Below are positions 11,543-20,511 of a stretch of DNA of 64,000 nt, one piece after another. Origin of the DNA: Semisulcospira habei (taxonomy: Eukaryota > Mollusca > Gastropoda > Semisulcospiridae); NCBI GenBank assembly GCA_036245525.1, contig BTPG01000004.1, forward strand, positions 214,644,557-214,708,556, read 5' to 3'. Below the pieces are notes generated by a model. It worked only from the letters and a program-made list of their open reading frames with translations, ran no database searches and had not been told where the DNA came from. Positions within the stretch are counted from its first letter, which is position 1. Each line of letters starts with the position of its first letter. Both the position numbers and the translations under genes were made by a program.

Positions 11543-12358
11543 GGGTAAACTGCCGTGGTTTATGTAACTTAGACGAACAAAAGTTGTTTTGTCGACTAAT
11601 ATCTTGACAGCTGGAACACTGCTCGAAACTTCAAAAACATCTACATTTTTTCTAATAGCAATAAAAACCTTTGTTGATTCTGATACTGTTTCATCCCATG
11701 TAAGTTTTATTCCATGTGCAATATTTGCCTCTTTCGCAGAAGCTATAGATCGCAATATAATTTCAAATACTATTGTTGCTTCTCTTGCAATCAGAAAGTT
11801 TACTGGTGCAAACACAACCTTCGCATCAGACCTGCCCTTCCTATGTGTAAGAAGATACCTCCGTTTCTCATAATTTTCAACTTTCAGTTTATCTCTGCTA
11901 TTGTTGTCTGGGGCAAAGCTTGGAACAAGGCTTACAATAAGCGGCCCAGAGTTAACAACCTTCCTAAACACTAAGGCGCCTTCATTATCAGTGTATACAT
12001 AAGGACTAATAAATTCCAACTTTATGTCCCAGTCAATTGTGGGTGCTGGCGTAGGTGCAGGTGGTACAGGTGAAACAACCCACTTACTACCCACATGTAT
12101 TAAGTTGTAGGGCACATTATTTACAGGTGGAGTAGGTACAGTAACATCACGTAGCTGACCAAGTTTAGGAATCTGTCTTTCACCGTCTTTCATGTCAACA
12201 ATTACTTTCCTCTTGTACATGCCATTTGAATCAAGTTCAAAACCATATATTTCTCCAACATCCCCCTCCTTCTCAAAATCCTGTACATCAGCCAAATCTT
12301 TCAACTCTGTTACTGGACATGCAACTGGTATGATTCTCGGCTTTGGACCACCACTCAT
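11486..12358 (-). pseudogene. Polinton-conserved protein, C-terminus replaced by transposon sequence
   Basis: Start chosen at ATG 12358 (MSGGPKPRIIP), preceded by TTTATAAAAATG. The Polinton-derived part is 12358-11558, about 267 codons. It has a proline-rich linker (SPVPPAPTPAPT) near residue 105 followed by a probable beta-rich domain. The last 24 codons to the stop at 11486 are read from the end of the DDE transposon, not from the original gene, whose true 3' end is at 7399-7486. It is 8 bases from the next minus-strand gene. The function is unknown; a minor virion role is plausible because it sits among capsid-type genes. Confidence 0.7.
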
Positions 12359-12378
12359 TTTTATAAACAAAAATAAAA

Positions 12379-13083
12379 TTATTTAACTTCTAACACTACA
12401 CTAAAATCATGCATTACAACTGGTTTGTCATCCTGATTAGTTACAGATATACACAGTGACTCAAAGAAACTAGAACCTAATTTCTTAAACTGCAAATTAG
12501 GAAATCTAACAACTACACTTTCACAATAAGGAGCAGTTCCAGCTGGCACACATATCAACAAAGTTGAAGGCTTTCCATTGTGTACATTTTCAGTCGTGTT
12601 TAGTTCTTTCAAATAAACATTAAATACTGTGTGTACTGCCAAATAAACAGGGCATCTGCCAGTTATTTTTTGTTTTTTGGGTGCAAATAGTTTTAAATCT
12701 GTCAGTTTCCAATCTTTATCATCTGAAAATATAAATGTGCAATAAAAACCAAGTAAAGTTATAAGAGCATTTGATAAAGAAAAATGGCTATCTTTTGGAA
12801 ATTCTAATGTAACAAGTAGGTTAGCTGGATTTAAAGTTGCTTTAATTTTAAAATTACTTTGAAACCATTCAGCTATAGTACAAAAGTCATAATACCCAGC
12901 TGGTAAAGTTTCAGTCATATCATAAAAAACTACTTTATAATTTATATCATCTGTTACATTAAACCATTTTACTGTGTAGAACATTTCATGGATAGCCACA
13001 GCCTTGCTACCATCACGATTATCAATCCCATTAGTTAACCACACTGGTTTGCTAGTATCAAGATTTGTTAATGTGATAAACAT
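12379..13083 (-). CDS. Polinton-conserved protein, possible minor capsid/penton-type
   Basis: 234 codons, intact, starting at ATG 13083 after GATAATAAAAATG. The protein is beta-strand rich, with an N-terminal part containing MFYTVKWFNVTDDINYKV and a C-terminal part ending in FESLCISVTNQDDKPVVMHD and FSVVLEV. That ending resembles C-termini of minor capsid-type proteins found in animal Polintons. I infer a structural role and cannot show a jelly roll without a structure prediction. It is divergently paired with the gene at 13108, with only 24 bases between the two starts, so both probably share a promoter. Confidence 0.68.
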   Translation of the reverse strand: MFITLTNLDTSKPVWLTNGIDNRDGSKAVAIHEMFYTVKWFNVTDDINYKVVFYDMTETLPAGYYDFCTIAEWFQSNFKIKATLNPANLLVTLEFPKDSHFSLSNALITLLGFYCTFIFSDDKDWKLTDLKLFAPKKQKITGRCPVYLAVHTVFNVYLKELNTTENVHNGKPSTLLICVPAGTAPYCESVVVRFPNLQFKKLGSSFFESLCISVTNQDDKPVVMHDFSVVLEVK

Positions 13084-13107
13084 TTTTATTATCTCATATA
13101 AAAAAGG
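13084..13107. promoter_or_regulatory. Divergent AT-rich start region between two Polinton genes
   Basis: Twenty-four bases (TTTTATTATCTCATATAAAA plus AAGG) separate ATGs on opposite strands. The minus-strand side shows the AATAAAAATG start motif seen at several other Polinton genes. It must hold both 5' leaders, so transcripts probably have very short leaders or overlap. Confidence 0.5.
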
Positions 13108-14352
13108 ATGGAATTTAAATCACCAACCATTACCACTACAAACACATTTCAATTTAATGTGAATGCTAAATACAATGTTGCACCTACTTATGAACAGAAA
13201 ATAATTCAACTAAACCAGCTTGATATTGCTGTGTCTGAACAAGACCTATTTCAAGTGAAAGTACCGAATCCATTTGACCATTATATAAACCCTCCAATAA
13301 CAGACGATGCTACTGCAAGAAAGTGGTTTTCAAGTCCACTACAGATGTTTCAAAACCAACTCAACTTTGCAATACTATGCTCAACTACAGGCTGTGGTGT
13401 TTCATTTACAGACCATTTGAATCACTCAAACAAACTGATTAGATCTGTGTATCGTTTCCATGTTTATTACCAGCTTAGACGTATACTGTCAGAACTTCAT
13501 GCACCACTACCAACTGAATCCAGTTTCAACAGGTATAACAACCCCATGGATATGAAAGCGTTTGAACGCATCTGTAATGAATTTAACATCAACCCTGGTC
13601 CCCGGTATGACTTCACACAAAAACTTGATGATCACAATGGTATGGGTACATTGTATTATGCTATGAGTCACAGACAATACCCTCAAGATTATTACCCTGG
13701 TTACACTTCATTCTCATCAAAATCACAAGTCTGGTTAGGATCAATAGAGCAGAAACAGTCTAACGCCTGGACCACATTTATTTTAGATAAAACTGACGGG
13801 TTTACTCAAGCAGGAGTCGAGCGCGTCAATGAGTCTATCAGAACATATGTCTGGTGTATACTAGGAGCACAATCACTAACAAAATCAAATATTTTGAATG
13901 GAAGTGGTAAATTTGAAGCACAAAAACAATTTCTCGCAAACCTGGAAGATTCAATTAATTCAACAGTAGATCTCCCATCAAGCATACAACGCTACCAAGA
14001 CGTACTCAGATATGCCAGATCAAAAGTTGACTTTGTAGTTGGCATCGGGTTATACGTGTTACCATCTGATCTTCAACTCCAAATGGGTACAATAACAAAT
14101 TATAATAATGAAATAGTTGTTGCAGGTGTTGGTCAAAAACTCGGTCTCAATCAATCTGTAAACTTAGGAGCAACAACCACACATGTTCAGTCATTAAAAT
14201 CATTACAGATGGTAACACCCCCGGCCCCGGCCCCAACACCGGCGCCCATACAACCAGTACAGTCAACCCCGGACACACATGAGTCAGAAAGAACTGCATT
14301 GGTAATAGGTCTAACAGGGTTAAGGGTTTTACTTCTTTATCTGTTTCATTAA
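13108..14352 (+). CDS. Polinton-conserved protein with C-terminal hydrophobic segment
   Basis: 414 codons, intact. The central part contains segments I associate with conserved Polinton proteins of unknown function: RTYVWCILGAQSLTKSNILN, then a Leu/Pro-Ser segment (NLEDSINSTVDLPSSIQRYQ) and RSKVDFVVGIGLYVLPSDLQ. Residues about 370-390 are a Pro-Ala linker (PAPAPTPAPI). The end (ALVIGLTGLRVLLLYLF) is hydrophobic enough to be a membrane anchor. The 3' end overlaps the C-terminal codons of the convergent gene (14329 onward) by 24 bases. The role is unknown; a virion or membrane-associated function is inferred. Confidence 0.75.
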   Translation: MEFKSPTITTTNTFQFNVNAKYNVAPTYEQKIIQLNQLDIAVSEQDLFQVKVPNPFDHYINPPITDDATARKWFSSPLQMFQNQLNFAILCSTTGCGVSFTDHLNHSNKLIRSVYRFHVYYQLRRILSELHAPLPTESSFNRYNNPMDMKAFERICNEFNINPGPRYDFTQKLDDHNGMGTLYYAMSHRQYPQDYYPGYTSFSSKSQVWLGSIEQKQSNAWTTFILDKTDGFTQAGVERVNESIRTYVWCILGAQSLTKSNILNGSGKFEAQKQFLANLEDSINSTVDLPSSIQRYQDVLRYARSKVDFVVGIGLYVLPSDLQLQMGTITNYNNEIVVAGVGQKLGLNQSVNLGATTTHVQSLKSLQMVTPPAPAPTPAPIQPVQSTPDTHESERTALVIGLTGLRVLLLYLFH

Positions 14353-15578
14353 ATAACCCACCATCAACCTTCCTACTGTAACCAAAAAGATCCACACATG
14401 CTCTGCCATAAACCCTACTGCCTTTGCCGCTGTACTAATAAGCCAACTGACAACTGTGCCTATAATGCCAGGCAAAGCGTCTATTGCTTTCAGAGCCAAT
14501 TTTTTAAGCAAGTCTGATATGTGAGACAACTGGTTTTTTTTACCCATGACTGTAAATCTTTTGGATCTGTTGGAGTCGGGGGGCCTGGGGTTGGTGGTGC
14601 TGGAGGTGGAGAACCACCGGGTCCACCAGCACCGGAGACAGCTAACACAACAGTACTGATAATAAATCCAAGAGCAGTAATTAAACTAGCAATTGTAATA
14701 CCCTGTTCTCTGAAAAGTGTTTTAAGTCTCTCAGCCAGAGTAGTGTCTTCATGAAGTATTTTCTGAATAGTTTCTCTAATTCTGTTGACCTGTGATTTCA
14801 GTTTTTGTCTTCCAATACTAATTGTTTCTAACCTTCCTGATCTTTCTATCTGCAAATCATTTAATCTGTGTTGGATTCTTTCTTTCATTTCTGTGTCTGC
14901 TGTAGCCAGTTTTTCTTTTTCACGTTCTATGTGTTTATCAAGCTCACCCAGTTTGGCAACATTGTTTACCATCTCACCTCTTATTGTCTGCAGTGATTTA
15001 TCCAACCCTATAATCTCTCTCATTGACAAAGGTGGATCATCTATTGTTTTCAAAGCGTCATTTATTTGTCCTTCAGTAAATGAAGTTTCTTGTATCACAG
15101 TGTTTGCTATTTCTGGTAGGCTTGTTACTGGTGCCATTTCAATTTGTTGCCCTGTTGGCAACTTTGTTTGCGTGTCGTGAAGAACACTAGCCAGTCTAGG
15201 CGCAAGCGGCGTGACAGGAGACCCACCAATACCAAGTTGACGCAAGGCACCAACACCACCTTCATTTTTTATTGTACTTAAAGCCCTAAACCTACTAGGG
15301 TCTTTTTTGTTAGTCAATAGTACTTTTCCCTTGTCAACAGTATTTAAATATAAATGACCTTTGCCATCAAGTTCAAACTGATTAGGATCTACGTTGTCTG
15401 GGCGGCCACCAACATGATCATAAAATGAGTTCACTTTGGTTTCTAAAAGTTCATGACGTAAACTGTAAATATTTCTTGTACCAGTCATATCTGCCATATC
15501 TGTCATATCTGTTGTATTACCAAAATCATACGTGTCATCCATTTCAAAATCTTCATGATTAAATCCTCCCGCAGCCAT
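14329..15578 (-). pseudogene. Polinton coiled-coil/membrane protein broken by a homopolymer frameshift
   Basis: Starts at ATG 15578 (362 codons to a stop at 14490); a second frame 14547-14329 (72 codons) carries the rest. The break is at a run of eight A on the minus strand (T8 at about 14532-14539). Features in order: acidic N-terminus (DDTYDFGNTTDMTDMADM), long coiled coil at about residues 185-280 (GELDKHIEREKEKLATADTE and following), transmembrane segment (ASLITALGFIISTVVLAV), Gly/Pro-rich linker, then in the second frame a hydrophobic membrane-active-looking part (ALKAIDALPGIIGTVVSWLI) with a basic end (MKQIKK). Possibly a membrane-interacting virion protein. Its start is 39 bases from the divergent capsid gene. 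A sequencing error at the homopolymer is possible. Confidence 0.68.
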
Positions 15579-15617
15579 TGTTTTATTAATTATTATTTTT
15601 TATTGTGCATAGTAAAA

Positions 15618-16902
15618 ATGACACAGTCTTACGGATCAAAGTTAGACCCATACAGAAAACTACGTGAGCCTCTGGGTGTTAAGGGCGTTAGACAATCAAT
15701 CGTCATCACAAACAATCCAAGTACCATAGACCAGAATCAAACACTTACAGTCAAGTTTCCAAACCTAGGTCCCAGTGACGTTATTGTTCCTGGCACTGCA
15801 CGCCTAGCATTTAATATCGAACTTTCATCAGACGCAGATGTGAACAGAACACTAGTTGACAATCTTGGCAGAGCAATTGTTAGAACTATTAAAGTAAAAC
15901 TTGAAGGACAGGAAGTGTTTAGTCTTGACGACTCAGATGTGTTCTACTGTTACAAAGACCTTTGGCTCACAAGAGAAGAACGAGAAGACCGTATTTACCA
16001 AGGCATACAATCTGATAATGTTGGTAAACTTCGAATCAATGCCGGAGATAAGGTAACTACTGGGGTAGCCAAAGATGTTATTATAGCAGAAACATATGGA
16101 ACCAGATTTTACATTCCACTTGAGTTTGAAATCCTAACAGCTCATTTGCCTTATTATCAAGGGGCACTGAATGACCATCTGAGTTTTGAACTAACTTTCA
16201 ATGACTACTCCAAAGTTATAAAATCATCTGCCACAGATGCAACATATAAGATCTCTAACATTTCTTTGGAATATGAAATTGTCACACATACTGAACTAGC
16301 CAGACTCATTCAAAATCAATACCAGTCAAGACTTCCAATTTATTATGACCGTGTGATTAGACATAGTTTAATACCCAAAGACAAGAGTGACCCAATGTGG
16401 AATATAAACTTGAACACACCTGCCAGGTCACTGAATGTTGTTTATGTTGTTTATTGAACCGGTGAGTCCATACAAAAGGGATTCAGAAAAATTCTACAAT
16501 CCTAAGATTACACATTTGTCCTGTACAATTGAAGGCCGTCCTAATCAAGTGTATGCTTCAGGTTTGTTACCTTATCAACACTACGATGAGATCACAAAGT
16601 ATTTTGCGGGTGGAAGGATTAGAGATAAACCTGCAAACATTGCGTGCAAAGATCTACATCTGTATGATGTTAGGATCGGACAATACCTTACAAACAAGTA
16701 TGCTCTTTGGCTAGACCTTCGTAGTACGGACGATGATTACCTTCATGGGTCAGGACGAACTGTTGAAAATGGTAGTGATGGAATAACAATTCAGATACAA
16801 AAGAAGGTTGAAACTGCTGCAGCCATAAACATATATTTGTATTTGATTTATGATGCACAACTCAATATACAAGACAGTAGACTGAGTGGACACATATATT
16901 AA
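15618..16902 (+). pseudogene. Polinton major capsid-type protein (double jelly-roll family), frameshifted
   Basis: Start at ATG 15618 (MTQSYGSKLDPYRKL) after TAGTAAAAATG. The first frame runs to 16457 and the second from about 16435 to 16902; a one-base slip near 16435-16450, beside a 9-bp near-repeat (TTGTTTATG, TTGTTTATT), breaks the gene. The combined length is about 428 codons. The sequence is beta-rich, with segments I associate with capsid proteins of animal Polintons (KVKLEGQEVFSLDDSDVFYC; FYNPKITHLSCTIEGRPNQ; LDLRSTDDDYLHGSGR; YDAQLNIQDSRLSGHIY). It would form the icosahedral shell. It heads the + strand cluster of virion and packaging genes. The assignment rests on recognition of family segments, not on a search. 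Confidence 0.75.
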
Positions 16903-16921
16903 AATTATATTGTGTATTAAA

Positions 16922-17886
16922 ATGAACTGGAGCTTGATGACCCTTGACCCACACTGTGGATTGTTTTGTGGTGCGACAGGGTGTGGGAAAACTGAATTTG
17001 TTCTTAACCTATTACAAACAAGATACATACACCACTTTGAAAACATTGTAATATTTTATAACAAACCAAGGGGAATTACTCAGCGCTGGACAGAACAGTT
17101 AGATCCCCTGCCCCCGCCTATCAGGCACCCATTCGCCAGCCCACAGAGAAATACGCAGGTATAGAACAAGACGATCATCTACATCCCTTAGGTATAGAAC
17201 AAGACGATCATCTACATCCCTATAAGGGATGTAGATGATCGTCTTGTTCTATACCTGCGTATTTCTCTGTGGGCTGGCGAATGGGTGCCTGATAGGCGGG
17301 GGCAGGGGATCTAACTGTTCTGTCCAGCGCTGAGTAATTCCCCTTGGTTTGTTATACAATTCTGCCAGCGCTAGCCTCACCTGTCTGGTTTGTGAGTATT
17401 GTAATATTTTGTCCTACAATCAAACACAACAAAGCTTATCACAACTGTTTATTCATTTGGACTGACAGTAACATATACTTAGTTGACCCTGAAAAGAAAC
17501 TGAATGACTACCTACAATATTTTTACAAGCAATTTGAAGGACAGCCAACGTTGTTTATTGTTGATGACTGCTCAGCAGAGAAAGACATTGTCAAAAAGAG
17601 AAACACTCTAGCAGAACTTGCTTTCAGTGGTAGACACGCAAATGTAAGTGTATGGATTCTCACTCAGAAATATAATGCTGTACTGAAAGATTTTCGAGAA
17701 CAGTTAAAGTTTATCTGTTTGTTTTACTGCAAGGATCGTGACAGCTTTGAAGACTGTCTCAGAGAAAATGATGTCATACCAAATAAACATGAACGTGATG
17801 ATGTAAAAAATAAACTGAAATCAACTAAGCATCTAAAGCTCATTTTAAAGACAGATCAGCCCACAGGGTATGGGTTAGTAAATTAA
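16922..17886 (+). pseudogene. A32-type DNA-packaging ATPase interrupted by a palindromic block
   Basis: Start at ATG 16922 (MNWSLMTLDP). Walker A GATGCGKT lies at about residues 21-28, Walker B LFIVDDCSAE at about 17550-17580, followed by FSGRHANVSVWILTQKYNA, the sensor and arginine-finger region typical of FtsK/HerA-type packaging ATPases. Between them 353 bases (17045-17397) are inserted, flanked by the 13-bp direct repeat ATTGTAATATTTT. The block carries stops, so only the first 80 codons read from the ATG, and the C-terminal half is a separate frame ending at 17886. The role is to pump DNA into the capsid. It lies 19 bases after the capsid gene. Confidence 0.85.
17045..17410. repeat. Palindromic 353-bp insertion bounded by 13-bp direct repeats
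   Basis: ATTGTAATATTTT occurs at 17045-17057 and 17398-17410. Between them, bases about 17056-17191 are the near-perfect reverse complement of about 17221-17356. A third, direct copy of 31 bases (GGTATAGAACAAGACGATCA and following) sits in the middle at 17192-17220. The part from 17357 to 17397 is not palindromic. It may be a fold-back element, a snap-back replication product, or an assembly artefact. Confidence 0.85.
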
Positions 17887-17926
17887 TTTTTGTTTTTTGT
17901 TTTGTTTTTTTAAAATAACAATATAA

Positions 17927-18454
17927 ATGAACCCTGATGAAATCCTTCTATTGAATGATATCAATGCTGTAGAGAACAAAGACTTAGACTCGAAAAAACA
18001 GCGTCTTTTGTCTGTAATTGTCTCAGGCAAATCAAAGACTTATCTCGGAAAACAATACATGACAGAAGACATAGAATCTCTTACCTCTGACGAACTAATA
18101 AAACTTCATTCTAAATATGAAAACCACATCGCTTCACTAATGACACGTGATTTAAGCCGATCACTTGTTTGTCTATACACAAAAGCAGTGAGTCATTTTC
18201 TACCTGTGGATAGTGACAGTCTTTCACACGACCTTGAAAGCAATCCTATTGTTTCAAGTTCAATTGGTAAATTAGCATGTGTCATGTTTTACAAGTTTGG
18301 AAATTACCTTGCACCTGTCGTAACATTGCTTGTTACCGGGAGTCATAATGATTTTTCGAAAATAAATTTTACTGCAGAAGAAAATGGACGAAACCCAGAC
18401 GACTCCACAACTGAACCCCGACCCTGTTTTGACACAGGTTCAAACTGTGACTAA
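17927..18454 (+). CDS. Polinton-conserved protein of unknown function
   Basis: 175 codons, intact, starting after ACAATATAAATG. Mostly helical, with segments (SLMTRDLSRSLVCLYTKAV; DLESNPIVSSSIGKLACVMF; FYKFGNYLAPVVTLLVTGSH) of a protein I associate with the region downstream of the ATPase in animal Polintons. The YLAPVVTLLVTG part is hydrophobic and could touch a membrane. The 3' end overlaps the next gene's start by 71 bases in another frame. The function is unknown. Confidence 0.7.
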   Translation: MNPDEILLLNDINAVENKDLDSKKQRLLSVIVSGKSKTYLGKQYMTEDIESLTSDELIKLHSKYENHIASLMTRDLSRSLVCLYTKAVSHFLPVDSDSLSHDLESNPIVSSSIGKLACVMFYKFGNYLAPVVTLLVTGSHNDFSKINFTAEENGRNPDDSTTEPRPCFDTGSNCD

Positions 18455-18839
18455 GGCTAAAAGTCCAGGCCGCATTGATGCAGGAAAAAGATTAGCCGAA
18501 TGGAACAGGCAGAAAAAATTACAGCTTCAAGCACAAACAGAAAAGACTCATGTAACTGATCCACCGTCAGGACCGTCAGGACCTGTGTCAATACCGTCAG
18601 GGCCGTCACACCCTCATCAAAGTGAGAGACAAACAACTAAGTCTGACCCTGAACCTCAATCAACAAAATATATAGTTGCCGGATTTGTTGTCGGATTTGG
18701 TTATGTAGGTTATCAATTATATAAAAAAATACAAACCACAGACTCGTACAGTGACCAAAAAATCAGACACTCCAAAAACAAAACCAGAAGTCGCCACATT
18801 ACCAGTAACACCCAAAGCCGTTGACCCATTTTATATGCA
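18384..18839 (+). CDS. Polinton-conserved basic protein with one transmembrane segment
   Basis: Starts at ATG 18384 (MDETQTTPQ) inside the preceding gene. It has a Lys/Arg-rich stretch (GRIDAGKRLAEWNRQKKLQL), a Pro/Ser-rich linker (GPSGPVSIPSGPSHP) and a transmembrane helix (YIVAGFVVGFGYVGYQLY) at about residues 94-111. The open frame stops at 18824. Another frame from the A7 run near 18724 onward reads an ending in DPFYMQ with a stop at 18839 that looks more like the natural C-terminus, so a one-base slip at that homopolymer is likely. The function is unknown; the layout suggests a type II or tail-anchored membrane protein. Confidence 0.6.
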
Positions 18840-18879
18840 GTAAATAAAAATATTATTTTAATTTTTCTTGTATTAGAAA

Positions 18880-19110
18880 ATGAATGACACAAAGAACATA
18901 ATGAACCTTGTGTATCACTCTGCCGTAATCAGTGGATTAGCAGTAGCTTATTCTATGCTAGGAAAAAGTCTACTCAAAATGAAATCAGCAGACCTGAGTA
19001 GATTAGATTTCGAAGACAGCGCTAAGCTAATTGTAGTTGTAACAGCGTCGATTGCGACAAAAGATTTTCTTGTCAAGCAAGGAATTATTCCCAAAAATGT
19101 TTCTATGTAA
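18880..19110 (+). CDS. Small Polinton-conserved membrane protein
   Basis: 76 codons, intact. Two hydrophobic stretches (HSAVISGLAVAYSMLGKSLL and KLIVVVTASIATKDFLV) flank a short charged segment (KMKSADLSRLDFEDS). The pattern MLGKSLLKMKSADL followed by LDFEDSAKL is one I recognise from small proteins next to Polinton integrase genes. Probably membrane-inserted; the function is unknown. It ends 11 bases before the next start codon. Confidence 0.7.
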   Translation: MNDTKNIMNLVYHSAVISGLAVAYSMLGKSLLKMKSADLSRLDFEDSAKLIVVVTASIATKDFLVKQGIIPKNVSM

Positions 19111-19121
19111 ATAAAATAAAT

Positions 19122-19556
19122 ATGGCGACGATAGCTATTATGATTGGAGGCGCGATGGTCAACACCTTGGCATTTAGTGGCTCAAACTACCTCTTTTCAA
19201 AAATGGGTAGAGAAGAATCAGCAGAAGAAATGAAACGTCACAATGAGGCATCAGAGAAACTCGCACAAGCTCAACAAGAATATGAAAAGAATAGAATTGA
19301 GAAACTTGATTTCATCAATGAAAAACTCAGGCTTGAAGGTCACGCACAGCATACGTTTTCAAATACAGACGAAGCAATCCGTGAATATTTTCTCGTCACG
19401 GGTGAAGACATGACTATACCGAAACCAAAACTAAGTGACTACTATCAACCGAGTACACAACAAAGAAACGGGGAGATAATCTTTGTTCTAGTGGGAATGT
19501 CATTTGTTTATTTTACAGGAGTTTTCATTGCTAGAAAAAATGGCAGCCGAAAATAA
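19122..19556 (+). CDS. Polinton-conserved bitopic membrane protein with coiled coil
   Basis: 144 codons, intact, starting after AAATAAAATAAATATG. It has a hydrophobic N-terminus (IAIMIGGAMVNTLAFSGSNYL), a charged helical middle (EEMKRHNEASEKLAQAQQEY) and a C-terminal transmembrane helix (IIFVLVGMSFVYFTGVFIA) with a basic tail (RKNGSRK). The gene pair with the integrase is conserved in animal Polintons as far as I recall. The last 17 bases overlap the integrase start. The function is unknown. Confidence 0.7.
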   Translation: MATIAIMIGGAMVNTLAFSGSNYLFSKMGREESAEEMKRHNEASEKLAQAQQEYEKNRIEKLDFINEKLRLEGHAQHTFSNTDEAIREYFLVTGEDMTIPKPKLSDYYQPSTQQRNGEIIFVLVGMSFVYFTGVFIARKNGSRK

Positions 19557-20511
19557 ACTATCAAAAATATATTACTCCCCATCAGGGTACTGGAAAAGTA
19601 ACACCACTATTCAGAAATTACATGCCGCTGTGGGCGGAGATATAACACTCAATCAAGTCAAACAATGGTTACAGAGACAAGCAATTTGGCAGATATATCT
19701 CCCTGCTCCAAGAAAGATAACAAGACCCCATTTTGAGAACACATCACCAAATGACACGCACCAAATGGACCTCCTGTTCCTACCACATGACACAATAAGA
19801 AAGAAACGATACAAGTATGCATTAACTGTTGTAGACATTGCTTCAAGGTATAAAGACGCTGAACCCATATCTGACAAAACAGCTACAACAGTTGCTACAG
19901 CATTATCAAAAATATATGGTCGAGGCCCTTTAAGATACCCCAGACTAGTGCAGGTTGATGACGGATCAGAATTTAAGGGTGCTGTTAATCAGTTATTTGC
20001 AAAGCATGGCGTACTAGTCAGACGAGGCATTCCAGGTGTGCACAGATCACAGGCAATTGTAGAGAACTTTAACAAACAGTTATCAGAGAGACTTTTCAGT
20101 TACCAGTATTCTAAGGAACTCATGCATGACACACGTAACACTGAGTGGGTAAAGAGATTACCACATGTGATAAAAGCAATGAACAATGAAGGTCATCCTA
20201 AGCCAGCTGATGCTATTAAATTGAAAACAATTACAGAGCCAAAAACAGGACCAACCCCAACCCCCGCACCAGACACAAGTTTATTTACTAAACAGGTGAG
20301 ATATCTATATCAACCTGGAGAATCAGAAAACGACGTGAAGCGCAGGGCAACAGACCCCATCTGGTCAACGTCTGTACACAATATAAAAAAAATAATTCCT
20401 GGTGCTGACGCAACAATATATTATCTGTATGACCCTGCACCCCAGAGGGCATTTGTCAGAGAAGAATTACAGATTATTCCCCCAGACACCGTTACTCATT
20501 TCAGTAACTAA
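19540..20511 (+). CDS. Polinton integrase (retroviral-type rve/DDE family)
   Basis: 324 codons from ATG 19540 (MAAENKLSKIYYSPSGYW), intact. The N-terminal part (about residues 1-50) is a helix-rich recognition domain (LNQVKQWLQRQAIWQIYLP). The catalytic core has D (THQMDLLFLP), D (VQVDDGSEFKG) and E (SQAIVENFNKQL), the full D-D-(35)E set of rve integrases. The C-terminal part (VRYLYQPGE to IWSTSVHNIKKII) resembles the SH3/chromo-like tail of such enzymes. It integrates the linear Polinton DNA and makes the 6-bp duplication. It is convergent with the polymerase gene and overlaps its 3' end by 45 bases. It is one of the few major genes here without a lesion, and its start overlaps the upstream membrane gene. 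Confidence 0.93.
   Translation: MAAENKLSKIYYSPSGYWKSNTTIQKLHAAVGGDITLNQVKQWLQRQAIWQIYLPAPRKITRPHFENTSPNDTHQMDLLFLPHDTIRKKRYKYALTVVDIASRYKDAEPISDKTATTVATALSKIYGRGPLRYPRLVQVDDGSEFKGAVNQLFAKHGVLVRRGIPGVHRSQAIVENFNKQLSERLFSYQYSKELMHDTRNTEWVKRLPHVIKAMNNEGHPKPADAIKLKTITEPKTGPTPTPAPDTSLFTKQVRYLYQPGESENDVKRRATDPIWSTSVHNIKKIIPGADATIYYLYDPAPQRAFVREELQIIPPDTVTHFSN

Larger units (their letters stand above)
7487..11557 (-). mobile_element. RAG1/CMC-like DDE DNA transposon inserted in the Polinton
   Basis: A 4071-bp element bounded by inverted CACGGCAGTTTACCC at 7487-7501 and 11543-11557 and flanked by GTTT on both sides. Further in, both ends share CTCTTTAGTT and then GCTCTATGCC or GCTCTGTGCC. The distance from the terminal block to CTCTTTAGTT is 4 bases on the left and 14 on the right. 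It carries one transposase gene on the minus strand with a frameshift. TIRs starting with CAC, a 4-bp duplication and a D-D-C(2)C-H(4)H-E protein point to the CMC (Chapaev-like)/Transib/RAG1 group; the exact superfamily is an inference. Confidence 0.82.

Noticed and set aside
16922..17164. Complete 80-codon ATPase fragment as its own gene
   Set aside because: The Walker B half follows in the right order after the inserted block, and a direct repeat marks the insertion, so this is one broken gene.
17045..17410. CRISPR array or riboswitch-like structure in the palindromic block
   Set aside because: Only one inverted duplication and one extra direct copy, in a eukaryotic genome, interrupting a gene. 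No repeat-spacer pattern.
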